From NCBI RefSeq assembly GCF_002259415.1, contig NZ_NPFY01000036.1, positions 186,001 to 250,000 on the forward strand: a stretch of 64,000 bases of DNA. The letters are read 5' to 3'. The notes beneath the pieces were generated by a model, which saw nothing but the letters and a program-made list of their open reading frames with translations, did no database searches and was not told the DNA's origin. Below are positions 17,668 through 27,031 of this stretch, piece by piece. Numbering within the stretch: position 1 is the first letter of the stretch; every line of letters starts with the position of its first letter. This DNA comes from Rhodococcus sp. 14-2470-1b. GTDB lineage: Bacteria > Actinomycetota > Actinomycetes > Mycobacteriales > Mycobacteriaceae. The position numbers and the translations under genes were made by a program.

Positions 17668-20600
17668 TCAGGAAGTGGGCGCGGCCGCCGTTTCCTCGTC
17701 CGGCGCGGTCACACTGCCGATCGTCTCCACACGATCACGGTTGAGCCGCTGCGAGATGACGGTCGTGATGCCGTCGCCCCGCATCGACACTCCGTAGAGA
17801 GCGTCGGCCACCTCCATCGTCGGCTTCTGGTGGGTGATCACGATCAGCTGGGACTTCTCCCGCAGCTGCTCGAACAACCCGATCAGACGCCGGAGGTTGG
17901 TGTCGTCGAGCGCAGCCTCCACCTCGTCCATGACGTAGAACGGGGACGGCCGTGCGCGGAAGATCGCCACCAGCATGGCCACAGCCGTCAGAGACTTCTC
18001 GCCACCCGACAGCAGCGACAACCTCTTGACCTTCTTGCCCGGCGGACGTGCCTCGACCTCGATTCCGGTCGTCAGCATGTCTCCGGGCTCGGTCAGGATC
18101 AAACGTCCCTCGCCTCCGGGGAACAGCTTCGCGAAGACCTGAGTGAACTCCCGCTCGACGTCGAGCCAGGCATCGGTGAAGACCTGCAGGATGCGCTCGT
18201 CGACGTCCGCGACGACGTCCAGCAGATCCTTTCGAGCCGATTTCACGTCCTCCAACTGGGTGGACAGGAAGTTGTAGCGCTCCTCCAGTGCGGCGAACTC
18301 TTCGAGCGCGAGCGGGTTCACCTTGCCGAGAGTCGCCAGATCACGTTCGGCTCGCTTCGCTCGCTTCTCCTGAGTGAGGCGATCGAACGGCATCGGAGCC
18401 GGTGCGACGACTTGTTCCCCGCGTTCCTTGGCGGCTTCGTACTCGGACATCTCGAGCTCGGTCGGCGCGAGCGCGACATCGGGTCCGTACTCCGCGATCA
18501 GATCGTCCAGACCGATGCCGTGTTGCTCGAGAATGGTGGACTCCAACTGCTCGATACGGAGCGCCGCCTGCGCGCGTGCCACCTCGTCACGGTGAACGGC
18601 GTCGGTGATGGACGCCAACTGACCCTGTAGCGCACGGACCTGTTCCTTGACGCGTTCGAGTTCTGCCGTGGTGTTGGCGCGTTGTTCGGCCAGTTCGTCC
18701 CGGCGGGATGCAGCGGCCGCGACGACATCGGCGAGTCGGGTCGCCACCCGCTCCCCTGCCGTGACAACCGATTCCGCGACGGCTGCGGCGTGACGTCGAG
18801 CGATCATCTCCCGCTCCGCACGGGCCCGGGTCTCGCGCTCGGCCCGCGCCGCGCGACGCAAGGAATCGGCTTTCCCGCGCAGGGACTGCGCTCTCTCCTC
18901 GGCAGTGCGTACGTTCAGCCGTGCTTCCACCTCGACCGATCGCACCTCGGCCAGCGCTGCGGCCGCTGCCTCGCGCGCGTAGGTCGAGTCCTCCGAATCG
19001 GGAGCACCCGAAGAATCGGATTGTTCGTCCTCGGCCAGCCGGAGTCGTTCTTCGAGTTCGGCGAGAGCCTGCAGCGCGTCCTCACGTCCGTTCTCGGCCT
19101 TCGCTCGCTGATCGGACAACCGTGAGGACTCCGCGTGAGCAGATCTTGCCAGCTGGCCCAATCGACCGAGTTGCTCGTACACCGCGGACATCGCCGCGTC
19201 GGACTCGTTCAGTGCAGCCAGGGCCTGTTCGGCGGACTCTCGCCGATCGGATTGTTCTGCCAGTGCGCCGGACAGCGCTGCTTCCAGTTCGGCCGATCGG
19301 CGTTCCGCCGCCGCGAGCTCGACGGTCGACGTGTCGATCGCAGCCTGCACTTCCAGCGTGCTCGGTCTGCGGTCCGATCCGCCCGACACCCAGCCGGAAT
19401 CGATGTAGTCGCCCGCAGTGGTCACGGCGCGGACACCGGACACGGTGCCCATGACCGACTGCGCGTCGTCGAACGACGAGACGATCACGACGTCGCCGAG
19501 CAGCGACTGCATGGCCGATGCCAGCGACTCGGGGTAGTGGACCACGTCCAGTGCCCACCGCGCACCGTCGGGCAGGACACCCGGCTTCGGGCGCTCGGCC
19601 GAATCCGATTCGAAGACCAGCACGGCGCGGCCGCCGTCGGCGTCGTGCAGCGCACGGACCGCGTCGCGAGCGACCTCGTAAGAATCGGCGAACACTGCGT
19701 CGGCGGCGGGCCCCATCGCCACGGCGACGGCCACGTCGAACCCGTCTTCGACGGTGATGCGCTCGGCCAGGAGGCCTGCAACGCCCGCCTGGCCGCGAGA
19801 GGTCAGCCAGCCTGCGCCGTCCTTGCGCTCCAATCCCATCGTCAGAGCTTCGATGCGAGCCTGGAACGACGCCACCTTCTTGCCTGCGACACGATCCTCG
19901 TTCTGCAGTTCCGTGACACGAGCGTCCGCACTGCGCAGCGCGGCGACAGCGCGCTCGTAGTGTGTGTCGAGGCTCAGTTCGCTCGCGTCGAGACCGGAGA
20001 TCTGGTCCTGGACGCTTTCGAATTCTTCCTGCGCCCGGTCACCTCGTTCGCGTGCCTCGTCGATCGCGACGGAGAGCCGAGCGACCTCGGCATCGATGGA
20101 CTCGGCTTTCGTTCGGAAGGTATCGACCTGGCCCGACAACCGCGCGAACCCCTCACGGCGGTCGGCGACGGCACGAACGGCCGCCATGTGCGCCCGTTCG
20201 GCTTCCGCGGCGGCGGACTCGCGCTCGGCCAGTTGCTCGCGTGCTACTTCGAGATTCTCACGAGCGATCTCGACGGCCTCGACGAGCTCGAGCTCCTCCT
20301 CCGCCACGCGGTCGGCTTGTTGCTCGAGTTCGTCGGGATCTTGACCGCGGCCTCCAGTCGGAGCCGAGTCGAGATGCCGGGCGCGCTCCTTCGCGATCCT
20401 GATGGTCGCGTTGACCCGCTCGGACAGCGCGGACAGCTGGAACCAGGTCTGCCCGGCCGCCTCGGCGCTCGGGGTCAGTCTTGCCACCGACTGCTCCAGT
20501 TCACCGAGCGCGACATTGCCTGCCTCCAGAGTGTCCTGGACGGCTGCGTACTGCTCCCGCGCGGCGGCTTCGTCCTGTGTCTGGTTGGCGAATTCCTCAC

Positions 20601-21312
20601 GGCGAGCGACCAGATCGTCGGCAGCGAGCCGCAGCCGTGCGTCGCGCAGGTCGGCCTGCACGGTCTGTGCCCGTCGCGCGACCTCGGCTTGTCTGCCGAG
20701 CGGTTTGAGCTGACGCCGCAGCTCGGCCGTCAGGTCCGTCAACCGCGCGAGGTTGGCCTGCATGGCATCGAGTTTGCGTACTGCCTTTTCCTTGCGCTTC
20801 CGATGCTTGAGGACACCGGCGGCTTCCTCGATGAACGCACGTCGGTCCTCGGGACGCGATTCCAGGATCGCGGCCAGGCGACCCTGTCCGACGATGACGT
20901 GCATTTCACGTCCGATACCCGAGTCGCTCAGCAACTCCTGTACGTCCATGAGGCGGCACGAATTGCCGTTGATCTCGTACTCACCGGCACCGTCGCGGAA
21001 CATACGCCGTGTGATGGAGACCTCGGTGTAGTCGATGGGAAGTGCGCCGTCGGAATTGTCGATGGTCAACGTCACCTCGGCACGGCCGAGGGGTGCGCGC
21101 CCGGATGTACCGGCGAAGATGACGTCTTCCATCTTTCCGCCGCGTAGTGCTTTGGCGCCCTGCTCGCCCATGACCCAGGTCAACGCGTCGACGACGTTGG
21201 ACTTACCCGACCCGTTGGGTCCGACCACGCAGGTGATTCCCGGTTCGAATCGAAGAGTCGTCGCCGAGGCGAAGGACTTGAAGCCCTTCAGCGTCAGACT
21301 CTTGAGATGCAT
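17668..21312 (-). CDS. smc: Chromosome segregation ATPase SMC
   Basis: 1214 residues from ATG 21312 (MHLKSLTLKGFKSFASATTL). The Walker A GPNGSGKSN is at residues 31-39. A long coiled coil follows, a hinge near 500-650 (GWLTSRGQAGVAGLLAERI onward), and a second coiled coil. The C-terminal ABC head has the signature LSLLSGGEKSL and Walker B YVMDEVEAALDD. SMC with ScpAB compacts and resolves chromosomes; scpA and scpB are not in the window. The gene is upstream of ftsY as in mycobacteria. Confidence 0.97.
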   Translation of the reverse strand: MHLKSLTLKGFKSFASATTLRFEPGITCVVGPNGSGKSNVVDALTWVMGEQGAKALRGGKMEDVIFAGTSGRAPLGRAEVTLTIDNSDGALPIDYTEVSITRRMFRDGAGEYEINGNSCRLMDVQELLSDSGIGREMHVIVGQGRLAAILESRPEDRRAFIEEAAGVLKHRKRKEKAVRKLDAMQANLARLTDLTAELRRQLKPLGRQAEVARRAQTVQADLRDARLRLAADDLVARREEFANQTQDEAAAREQYAAVQDTLEAGNVALGELEQSVARLTPSAEAAGQTWFQLSALSERVNATIRIAKERARHLDSAPTGGRGQDPDELEQQADRVAEEELELVEAVEIARENLEVAREQLAERESAAAEAERAHMAAVRAVADRREGFARLSGQVDTFRTKAESIDAEVARLSVAIDEARERGDRAQEEFESVQDQISGLDASELSLDTHYERAVAALRSADARVTELQNEDRVAGKKVASFQARIEALTMGLERKDGAGWLTSRGQAGVAGLLAERITVEDGFDVAVAVAMGPAADAVFADSYEVARDAVRALHDADGGRAVLVFESDSAERPKPGVLPDGARWALDVVHYPESLASAMQSLLGDVVIVSSFDDAQSVMGTVSGVRAVTTAGDYIDSGWVSGGSDRRPSTLEVQAAIDTSTVELAAAERRSAELEAALSGALAEQSDRRESAEQALAALNESDAAMSAVYEQLGRLGQLARSAHAESSRLSDQRAKAENGREDALQALAELEERLRLAEDEQSDSSGAPDSEDSTYAREAAAAALAEVRSVEVEARLNVRTAEERAQSLRGKADSLRRAARAERETRARAEREMIARRHAAAVAESVVTAGERVATRLADVVAAAASRRDELAEQRANTTAELERVKEQVRALQGQLASITDAVHRDEVARAQAALRIEQLESTILEQHGIGLDDLIAEYGPDVALAPTELEMSEYEAAKERGEQVVAPAPMPFDRLTQEKRAKRAERDLATLGKVNPLALEEFAALEERYNFLSTQLEDVKSARKDLLDVVADVDERILQVFTDAWLDVEREFTQVFAKLFPGGEGRLILTEPGDMLTTGIEVEARPPGKKVKRLSLLSGGEKSLTAVAMLVAIFRARPSPFYVMDEVEAALDDTNLRRLIGLFEQLREKSQLIVITHQKPTMEVADALYGVSMRGDGITTVISQRLNRDRVETIGSVTAPDEETAAAPTS

Positions 21313-21392
21313 GGCGTTTGACAGTACCGGGTCGCACCGACGCGCGGTCACACGCGCATCGAGTCACACGCGCGTCAGATCACACCAATGCC

Positions 21393-21668
21393 TCAGCGTT
21401 CGACGAATCCGGTGATTCCGCCTCGGGGCGGGTCCCAGCTCTCGACGACGAGAGTGACCGACCCGGGCGTCGTGCCGCCGCGTAGAAGTGACAGCAAGCT
21501 CTCCAGTCGATCTCGCGGGCCTTCCGCGACCACCAGGACGCGGCCGTCGGCATGGTTCGTCGCTGATCCGACCAACCCCAGCTCGAGCGCGCGGGATCGC
21601 GTCCACCATCGGAACCCGACGCCCTGCACGTGTCCGTGTACCCAGGCCGTCAATCGTTGGTCGGTCAT
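21393..21668 (-). CDS. acyP: Acylphosphatase
   Basis: 91 residues, typical length. The N-terminal motif VHGHVQGVGFRWWTR contains the catalytic Arg, and the second conserved position is ATNHADGRVLVVAEG (Asn). It hydrolyses the carboxyl-phosphate bond of acylphosphates. It is placed immediately upstream of smc on the same strand, as in M. tuberculosis. Its start overlaps the end of the beta-propeller gene by 4 bases, so the two are coupled. Confidence 0.94.
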   Translation of the reverse strand: MTDQRLTAWVHGHVQGVGFRWWTRSRALELGLVGSATNHADGRVLVVAEGPRDRLESLLSLLRGGTTPGSVTLVVESWDPPRGGITGFVER

Positions 21669-22579
21669 GGCGTCAGCTTTCGCACTGATCCGTCGAAGCT
21701 CGTTGCGTACAAGGAATTCTCGTCCCAGCCCAGTCCACCGAACTCCACCGAGGACGTGAGTGGGATGCCGGTACCGACCACGCAGGAGTCACCCGTGGCG
21801 GGATCGACACGCAGAACGCGTCCGGCGAGATTCTGAGCGAGGTAGATCATGCCGTCGGGCCCGACGGTCATGTCGTCCGATGCAGTGAACGGACCGAACC
21901 CGTCGACAGGCAGGATTCTCGCCGGGCCGGCTGGATCGTCGACGTCGAGTGCGGTGATGCGCAACGACGGTTCGAACGTGTCGGCCACGTACAGCGCGTC
22001 TGCGTCCACCGCGATGCCGTTGGCGGTGCCGAGGTCGGTGCGGACGACCGACGGCACGTGCGGTGAGGCCGACGGAACGACGGTCAGACCTGTCGTGAGT
22101 CCGAGGTTGCGCGTGGTGAACAATGCTCCGTCGTCCGTCCGTGCGAGACCGTTGGGCATCACGAGACCGGCGGCGTACGTGGAACGCGCTCCAGATACGA
22201 GATCGAGTGTATCCACGGTCCCGTCGGGAATATCGAAAAGACCTGCTGCGGTGCCGTTTCCGGTCGTGAAGTACAGCACCGAGCCGTCGACGACGAGTCC
22301 CCCGGGCGATCTCACGTCGTCCACGGCGACGGACCTGACGCCGTCCGGCGAGAGCGCCTGGATCCGCCCGGGACCGAGAGGGGCGGTCTCGGACAGGTAC
22401 ATCGTGCTGTTGTCGCCGAACACGAGGTTCTCGAGCATGCCGTAGCCGGTGGCCACGGTGCTCACCGTCCATTCGGTGCACGCGGGTGCTGCGCTCGCGG
22501 CGGGAGCAGTCACCAGCAGTCCCGCGGCCAACGTTCCGGCCGCGACCGCAGCACCGACCATCGTGTCAGGCGTCCACAC
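21665..22579 (-). CDS. Secreted SMP-30-like beta-propeller protein
   Basis: 304 residues from GTG 22579; an in-frame ATG at 22561 would also keep the signal peptide (AGTLAAGLLVTAPAASAAPA). The mature part has repeated blade-like segments such as GGLVVDGSVLYFTTGNG, NGIAVDADALYVADT and DDMTVGPDGMIYLAQN. This fits the SMP-30/NHL-type sugar lactonase fold. No catalytic assignment is possible. It begins one base after the OsmC gene stop and overlaps acyP by 4 bases. Its insertion between the OsmC gene and acyP departs from the mycobacterial order as I remember it. Confidence 0.82.
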   Translation of the reverse strand: MWTPDTMVGAAVAAGTLAAGLLVTAPAASAAPACTEWTVSTVATGYGMLENLVFGDNSTMYLSETAPLGPGRIQALSPDGVRSVAVDDVRSPGGLVVDGSVLYFTTGNGTAAGLFDIPDGTVDTLDLVSGARSTYAAGLVMPNGLARTDDGALFTTRNLGLTTGLTVVPSASPHVPSVVRTDLGTANGIAVDADALYVADTFEPSLRITALDVDDPAGPARILPVDGFGPFTASDDMTVGPDGMIYLAQNLAGRVLRVDPATGDSCVVGTGIPLTSSVEFGGLGWDENSLYATSFDGSVRKLTP

Positions 22580-22580
22580 C

Positions 22581-23009
22581 TCAGTGGTCGATCTCGATAT
22601 CGAGGTTGACCGTGGCGCCCGCCTTCAGGGTGCGACCGACGGTGCACACCTTGTCGATTGCGCGTTCGACGACGGTCAGGAGGCGTTGCTGAGCCTCCGG
22701 ATCCAATTCGCTCAGGTCGACTTTAAGGATCTCGTTCAGCTCCGGATACAGCTCGTTCTCGCGGTCGGCGGCACCGGATACCTCGACGGTGGCGTCGTAG
22801 TTGTCCCCCAGTCTGCGGGACAGAGGCAGATCCGAGCTCATTCCGGTGCAGGCCGCGAGTGCAATTTTGAGCAGTTCGCCGGGCGTGAACACGCCGTCGA
22901 CCGACTCCGATCCGATCAGAACCTCGGCGCCGCGTGAACTCTTGCCGGTGTATCGGCGGGTTCCGGTACGTTCGACCCAGAGTGAAGTAGGAGTGCTCGT
23001 CTCAGCCAT
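22581..23009 (-). CDS. OsmC/Ohr family peroxiredoxin-like protein
   Basis: 142 residues. The family's two redox cysteines are seen in ALAACTGMSSDL near residue 54 and DKVCTVGRTL near residue 121. OsmC/Ohr proteins reduce organic hydroperoxides with a thiol partner. The long helix EAQQRLLTVVERAIDKVC fits the fold. It lies 19 bases after mutM and matches the Rv2923c position in mycobacteria. The specific substrate is unknown. Confidence 0.92.
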   Translation of the reverse strand: MAETSTPTSLWVERTGTRRYTGKSSRGAEVLIGSESVDGVFTPGELLKIALAACTGMSSDLPLSRRLGDNYDATVEVSGAADRENELYPELNEILKVDLSELDPEAQQRLLTVVERAIDKVCTVGRTLKAGATVNLDIEIDH

Positions 23010-23028
23010 GAGAGCCGATTGTAGGGGC

Positions 23029-23901
23029 CTAGCTCACCGGTCGGGTCGTGCGCGGTCGGGGTTGGCACTTGGGGCAGCTGTACGAGCTGCGGTTCATGAA
23101 CTTCTCACGACGGATGGGGCTTCCGCACCGCGAGCACGGCAAACCTTCCTGCCCGTACGCGTCGAGGGAGCGATCGAAGTATCCCGATTCGCCGTTGACG
23201 TTCACGTACAGGGCGTCGAACGACGTTCCACCCTGTGCCAGCGCTTCACCCATCACAGCGTGCGCTGCAGTCAACAACCGGCGCAACGCCGGCCTGCTCA
23301 AGGTCTCGGCGATCCGGTTTCCGTGAATCTCGGCCCGCCACAATGCTTCGTCCGCGTAGATGTTTCCGACACCGGACAGAACGGTCTGATCGAGGAGCGC
23401 TCGCTTGATCTCGGTGTGTTTGCCTCGCAGGACGTTCACGACCGACTCTGCGTCGAACAGCGGATCGACCGGATCCCGGGCGATGTGCGCAACCGGTTCG
23501 GGAACGATGGTCCCGTCGACGACCGTCAGTGGTGCAATTGCCCAACCCCCGAACGTGCGCTGATCGACGAACCGTAGATCTGCCCCGTTGTCCAGGCGTG
23601 CGCGGATACGAAGATGCTTCTCGTCCGGCACTGTCGGAGGCTGCACCAGCATCTGCCCGCTCATTCCGAGGTGGACGACGACGGCGATGTCGCGGGGTTC
23701 GAGGGGAAGCCACAGATACTTGCCACGACGCTCGGCCGCCGCGATGCGACGCCCGCGCAGTTGTCCGACGAAATCCCGTGACCCGGGCAGGTGCCTGCGG
23801 ATCGCGCGGGGGTGCAGGACGTCGACCGATTCGATCGTGGAGCCGACCACGTGTGTGGCCAACCCGAGTCGGACTACCTCGACCTCGGGAAGCTCAGGCA
23901 T
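23029..23901 (-). CDS. mutM: Formamidopyrimidine-DNA glycosylase
   Basis: 290 residues. After Met removal the catalytic proline and Glu are in PELPEVEVV. The conserved Lys is in RRGKYLWLPL near residue 60. The H2TH region has ALLDQTVLSGVGNIYADEAL. A C-terminal zinc finger (CSRCGSPIRREKF and CPKCQ, four cysteines) is complete. MutM removes 8-oxoguanine and opens the backbone. Its start overlaps the rnc stop by 8 bases, as in mycobacteria. Confidence 0.97.
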   Translation of the reverse strand: MPELPEVEVVRLGLATHVVGSTIESVDVLHPRAIRRHLPGSRDFVGQLRGRRIAAAERRGKYLWLPLEPRDIAVVVHLGMSGQMLVQPPTVPDEKHLRIRARLDNGADLRFVDQRTFGGWAIAPLTVVDGTIVPEPVAHIARDPVDPLFDAESVVNVLRGKHTEIKRALLDQTVLSGVGNIYADEALWRAEIHGNRIAETLSRPALRRLLTAAHAVMGEALAQGGTSFDALYVNVNGESGYFDRSLDAYGQEGLPCSRCGSPIRREKFMNRSSYSCPKCQPRPRTTRPVS

Positions 23902-24673
23902 TCACGTCGGGGTCGGTGTCGACGGACAGAGCATTCCAGGCAGTGCTGGCTGCCTTCTGCTCCGCTTCCTTCTTGTTTCGGCCGACACCGACACCGAGTG
24001 CACGGCCGCCGACCAGAACGGTGGCGGTGAATTCCTTGTCGTGATCCGGGCCGGTCGACGAGATCTCGTACGCGGGGACACCGAGCGACTGTTCTGCCGT
24101 CAGCTCCTGCAGGCTCGTTTTCCAGTCGAGTCCTGCACCCAGTCGTGGTGCGCGCTCGAGCAGTTCCGCGAAGAGTCGCAGCACGACTTCACGTGCGGTG
24201 TCGATACCGTGCTGGAGGTGGATCGCACCCAGAAGCGATTCCATGCCGTCGGCGAGAATGCTCGCTTTGTCTCGGCCACCGGTTTGCTCCTCGCCCTTGC
24301 CGAGCAGGAGGTGTGCGCCCAGTCCGCCTTCGCCCAGGCCGCGTGCGACCTCCGCGAGCGCGTGCATGTTGACAACGCTTGCCCGGATCTTTGCGAGCTC
24401 ACCTTCGGACTTCTCCGGGTGCGCCAGGTAAAGCCGCTCCGTGATGGTCAGGCCGAGGACGGAGTCGCCGAGGAACTCGAGTCGTTCGTTGGTGGGCAGA
24501 CCGCCACGCTCGTACGCATACGAGCGGTGTGTCAATGCCAGCGTGAGAAGTGAATTCTCCAGAACAACGCCGAGAGCGGCGAGGAGCGACCCGTGGTCGT
24601 CCTCGCCGCTGCCGGCTGTTGCGCTTTTTTTCGTAGCAGGGCTACGTACAGCTGGGCTGCCTTTGTCGATCAC
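23894..24673 (-). CDS. rnc: Ribonuclease III
   Basis: 259 residues from GTG 24673; this start is my choice to avoid overlapping rpmF and is not certain. A 30-residue polar N-terminus precedes the RNase III domain with the signature NERLEFLGDSVLG near residues 62-74 and DGMESLLGAIHL with the second metal-binding Glu. A C-terminal double-stranded RNA-binding domain ends with GRNKKEAEQKAAS. The enzyme processes rRNA precursors and structured mRNAs. It sits in rpmF-rnc-mutM order. Confidence 0.94.
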   Translation of the reverse strand: MIDKGSPAVRSPATKKSATAGSGEDDHGSLLAALGVVLENSLLTLALTHRSYAYERGGLPTNERLEFLGDSVLGLTITERLYLAHPEKSEGELAKIRASVVNMHALAEVARGLGEGGLGAHLLLGKGEEQTGGRDKASILADGMESLLGAIHLQHGIDTAREVVLRLFAELLERAPRLGAGLDWKTSLQELTAEQSLGVPAYEISSTGPDHDKEFTATVLVGGRALGVGVGRNKKEAEQKAASTAWNALSVDTDPDVNA

Positions 24674-24695
24674 AGCGCGTCCGATCCCGAGAAGA

Positions 24696-24878
24696 TCAGA
24701 CTGCTGCTGCGACCTGGCGGCCCTTGTAGGTGCCGCAGGACGGGCACGCAATGTGGGGCAGGGTCTTCTCGCCGCAACCACGGTTGGGGCAGGTGACGAG
24801 GGTAGGCGCAGTGGTCTTCCACTGTGCACGACGCGACCTCGTGTTGGAACGCGACATCTTGCGCTTCGGGACAGCCAC
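24696..24878 (-). CDS. rpmF: 50S ribosomal protein L32, zinc-binding form
   Basis: 60 residues beginning MAVPKRKMSRSNTRSRRA. Four cysteines form a zinc ribbon: TCPNRGCGEK and ACPSCGTYKG, with one extra residue in the first knuckle (CPNRGC). This is the zinc-containing (C+) type; many actinobacteria also carry a cysteine-free copy elsewhere, but none is here. It begins directly after the DUF177 stop, the common DUF177-rpmF pair. Confidence 0.96.
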   Translation of the reverse strand: MAVPKRKMSRSNTRSRRAQWKTTAPTLVTCPNRGCGEKTLPHIACPSCGTYKGRQVAAAV

Positions 24879-25487
24879 TTACTTCTCCTCGACTTCGTTG
24901 TTCACAAGTTCTGTGCTCGGTTCTGATTCCACGCCAAATTTGGCTGCAAGACCAGCCCAGCGAGGATCAAGTATGTCATGACTGTGGCCGGATTCCGCAA
25001 TCGCCAGGCGAACGCCGCATTCGGGGCACAATCCCTCGCAGTCTTCGCGGCAGACGGGGTGGAGCGGAAGCTCCAACCCGACCGAATCCACGATGACCGG
25101 TTCGAGGTCGATTCGATCGTCGAGAACGCGATGAATCTCGTCCTCGTCGGTCGTCTCTTCCGTGACGCTGTCCGGGTAGGCGAACAACTCGGTGAGGTAC
25201 AGATCCACCGAACCGGTCACCGGCTCCAGACAACGGGTGCATTCACCTGCGGTGTCGGCACGGACGGTGCCGGTCACCAGCACGCCCTCGGACACTGCTT
25301 CGAGCCTCAGATCGAGTTCGACGGGCGTACCGGCTTCGATCGCGATTGCATCGAGTCCGATTCGGGTCGGCGCGGCCACCGTGCGCTGGATCTCCTTCAT
25401 CGAGCCAGGCCGACGGCCGAGGTTGTCGATATCCAGAGCGAAACCCGAGCCCGCGGGGGAACTGGGGGTACTGCGACGGGTAGACAC
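24879..25487 (-). CDS. DUF177 (YceD) family protein
   Basis: 202 residues from GTG 25487. Family features are the early GRRPGSMKEIQRTVAAP segment, CTRCLEPVTGSVDLYL (CxxC), and a cluster CREDCEGLCPECG with four cysteines, probably metal-binding. YceD proteins are nearly always paired with rpmF and are required for 23S rRNA accumulation in plants and some bacteria, so a large-subunit assembly role is inferred. The stop abuts the rpmF ATG with no gap. Confidence 0.92.
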   Translation of the reverse strand: MSTRRSTPSSPAGSGFALDIDNLGRRPGSMKEIQRTVAAPTRIGLDAIAIEAGTPVELDLRLEAVSEGVLVTGTVRADTAGECTRCLEPVTGSVDLYLTELFAYPDSVTEETTDEDEIHRVLDDRIDLEPVIVDSVGLELPLHPVCREDCEGLCPECGVRLAIAESGHSHDILDPRWAGLAAKFGVESEPSTELVNNEVEEK

Positions 25488-25624
25488 AACGATTCTTTCT
25501 TCTCGAAAACAGGGGAACGTCCTCACGAACTGTCGCCTGCCGCCGTCGATACGGGAGCGGGCAACCACTCGACGATACGCATTCACGCATGTGTGAGCAA
25601 ATTCGGGGCCCGCCGGCGCCCGAT

Positions 25625-26392
25625 TCAGCGTCTGGGTCGACGGAAGTCGTCCGCCGCGTCGGATCCGTAATCGGGGACCCCGGATCCGGTGCGCAGTTGC
25701 TGACGACCCCGTCCGACGGATCGGATGGTGCCGGTGAGAAACTCCTCGAACTCCGCCAGCTTCGTGTCGACGTACACGTCGCATTCGCTGCGCATGCGGT
25801 CGGACTCGGCGTGGGCGCTGTCTATCACCCGTGCGGACTCGGCGTGCGCCGCCTGCACCACCTCTGTCTGTGCGACGAGGCGTGCCTGCTCCTCGGTACC
25901 GTCGGCGACGGACCGATCGTAGGACGCCTGGCCGGCCTCGATCATGCGATCGGCTTCCGACCGCGCCCTGCTCGTGAGTGCGTCGTATTCCTGCTGCCCC
26001 TGCTCGACGGTGCGCTCGGCTGAGTCGGTGGCGTCGTCGACGAGCTGTTCCGCGTGCGCCTTCGCTTCGGCGACCATGCGATCCGCCTGCGCTTTGGCGT
26101 CGGCGAGGATGCGGTCGGCAGAGTCCCGGGCGTTCTCTACCGTGTCCTGTGCCTCGTTGTTCGCGGAGGTGACGGTCTTCTCCGCCGTCGCCCGCGCGTC
26201 GCCGACCAATTTGTCCTTGTGGTCGAGAACATCCTGGGCGTCGTCGAGTTCTCCGGGAATGGAGTCGCGAACGTCGTCGAGAAGTTCCAGCACATCGCCA
26301 CGAGGTACAACGCAGCCGGCAGTCATGGGAACTCCGCGCGCCTCCTCGACGATGGCAACGAGTTCGTCGAGTGCCTCGAATACGCGGTACAC
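25625..26392 (-). CDS. sepIVA: SepIVA-like DivIVA-family coiled-coil septation protein
   Basis: 255 residues from GTG 26392, chosen because the mycobacterial protein begins at the same YRVFEALDELVAIVEEARG. Residues 20-40 hold GVPMTAGCVVPRGDVLELL, then an Ala/Glu/Asp-rich coiled coil covers about residues 60-225 with short repeating units such as AEAKAHAEQLVDDA. The tail is polar. In mycobacteria the homologue at this locus (Rv2927c) localises to the septum and is essential for division. The ribosome binding site is weak, so the start is provisional. Confidence 0.85.
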   Translation of the reverse strand: MYRVFEALDELVAIVEEARGVPMTAGCVVPRGDVLELLDDVRDSIPGELDDAQDVLDHKDKLVGDARATAEKTVTSANNEAQDTVENARDSADRILADAKAQADRMVAEAKAHAEQLVDDATDSAERTVEQGQQEYDALTSRARSEADRMIEAGQASYDRSVADGTEEQARLVAQTEVVQAAHAESARVIDSAHAESDRMRSECDVYVDTKLAEFEEFLTGTIRSVGRGRQQLRTGSGVPDYGSDAADDFRRPRR

Positions 26393-26542
26393 CGCCCACC
26401 CCAATCGTCTAGGTACTTCTAGGTACTGGCCGTGGTCGGTCCAGTGACTGCCAGTTTGCCTGGTGATTGCCACGTGCGCGAAACACCGACGTCGGTGTGT
26501 CGCTCGATGTGGGCGGCGCAGTCGCGACTCGGGGCGCTGTGA

Positions 26543-27031
26543 TCACTCGGCCGCGCGCTCCTCGATTCTGGCCAGCAATCGCGTGTGTACGTGCTCGGGC
26601 ACCATGTCCGCGACGTCGCCGCCGAACGTCGCGACCTCCTTGACCAACGAGCTCGACAGGAAGCTGTACGTCGGATTGGCTGGGATGAACAGCGTATCGA
26701 CACCCGAGAGCTTCTGGTTCATCTGAGCCATCTGCAGTTCGTAGTCGAAATCGTTCGCTCCACGCAGGCCTTTGACGATCGCGGTGTACCCCTGCTCCTT
26801 GGCGTAGTCCACCAGCAGTCCGTACCACGATGCGATCCGTACGTTGTCCAGATGCGCTGTCGCTTCGGCGATCATCTCGATGCGTTCGTCCACCGTGAAG
26901 AGGCCCCGCTTGCTCTTGTTGATCATGACGGTCACCACGATCTCGTCGAACTGCGCTGCAGCTCTTGTGATGACGTCGAGGTGACCGTTGGTCACCGGGT
27001 CGAAGGATCCAGGGCACACCGCTCCAGTCAT
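26543..27031 (-). CDS. coaD: Phosphopantetheine adenylyltransferase
   Basis: 162 residues. Nucleotidyltransferase motifs: GSFDPVTNGHLDVI (TxGH-type) at residues 8-21 and YSFLSSSLVKEVATFGGD (the ISSTxxR-like region, with Leu-Ser-Ser-Ser) near 122. KGLRGANDFDYELQMAQMN is the family's substrate-binding region. The enzyme makes dephospho-CoA from 4'-phosphopantetheine and ATP. Its ATG overlaps the rsmD stop by 4 bases. Confidence 0.97.
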   Translation of the reverse strand: MTGAVCPGSFDPVTNGHLDVITRAAAQFDEIVVTVMINKSKRGLFTVDERIEMIAEATAHLDNVRIASWYGLLVDYAKEQGYTAIVKGLRGANDFDYELQMAQMNQKLSGVDTLFIPANPTYSFLSSSLVKEVATFGGDVADMVPEHVHTRLLARIEERAAE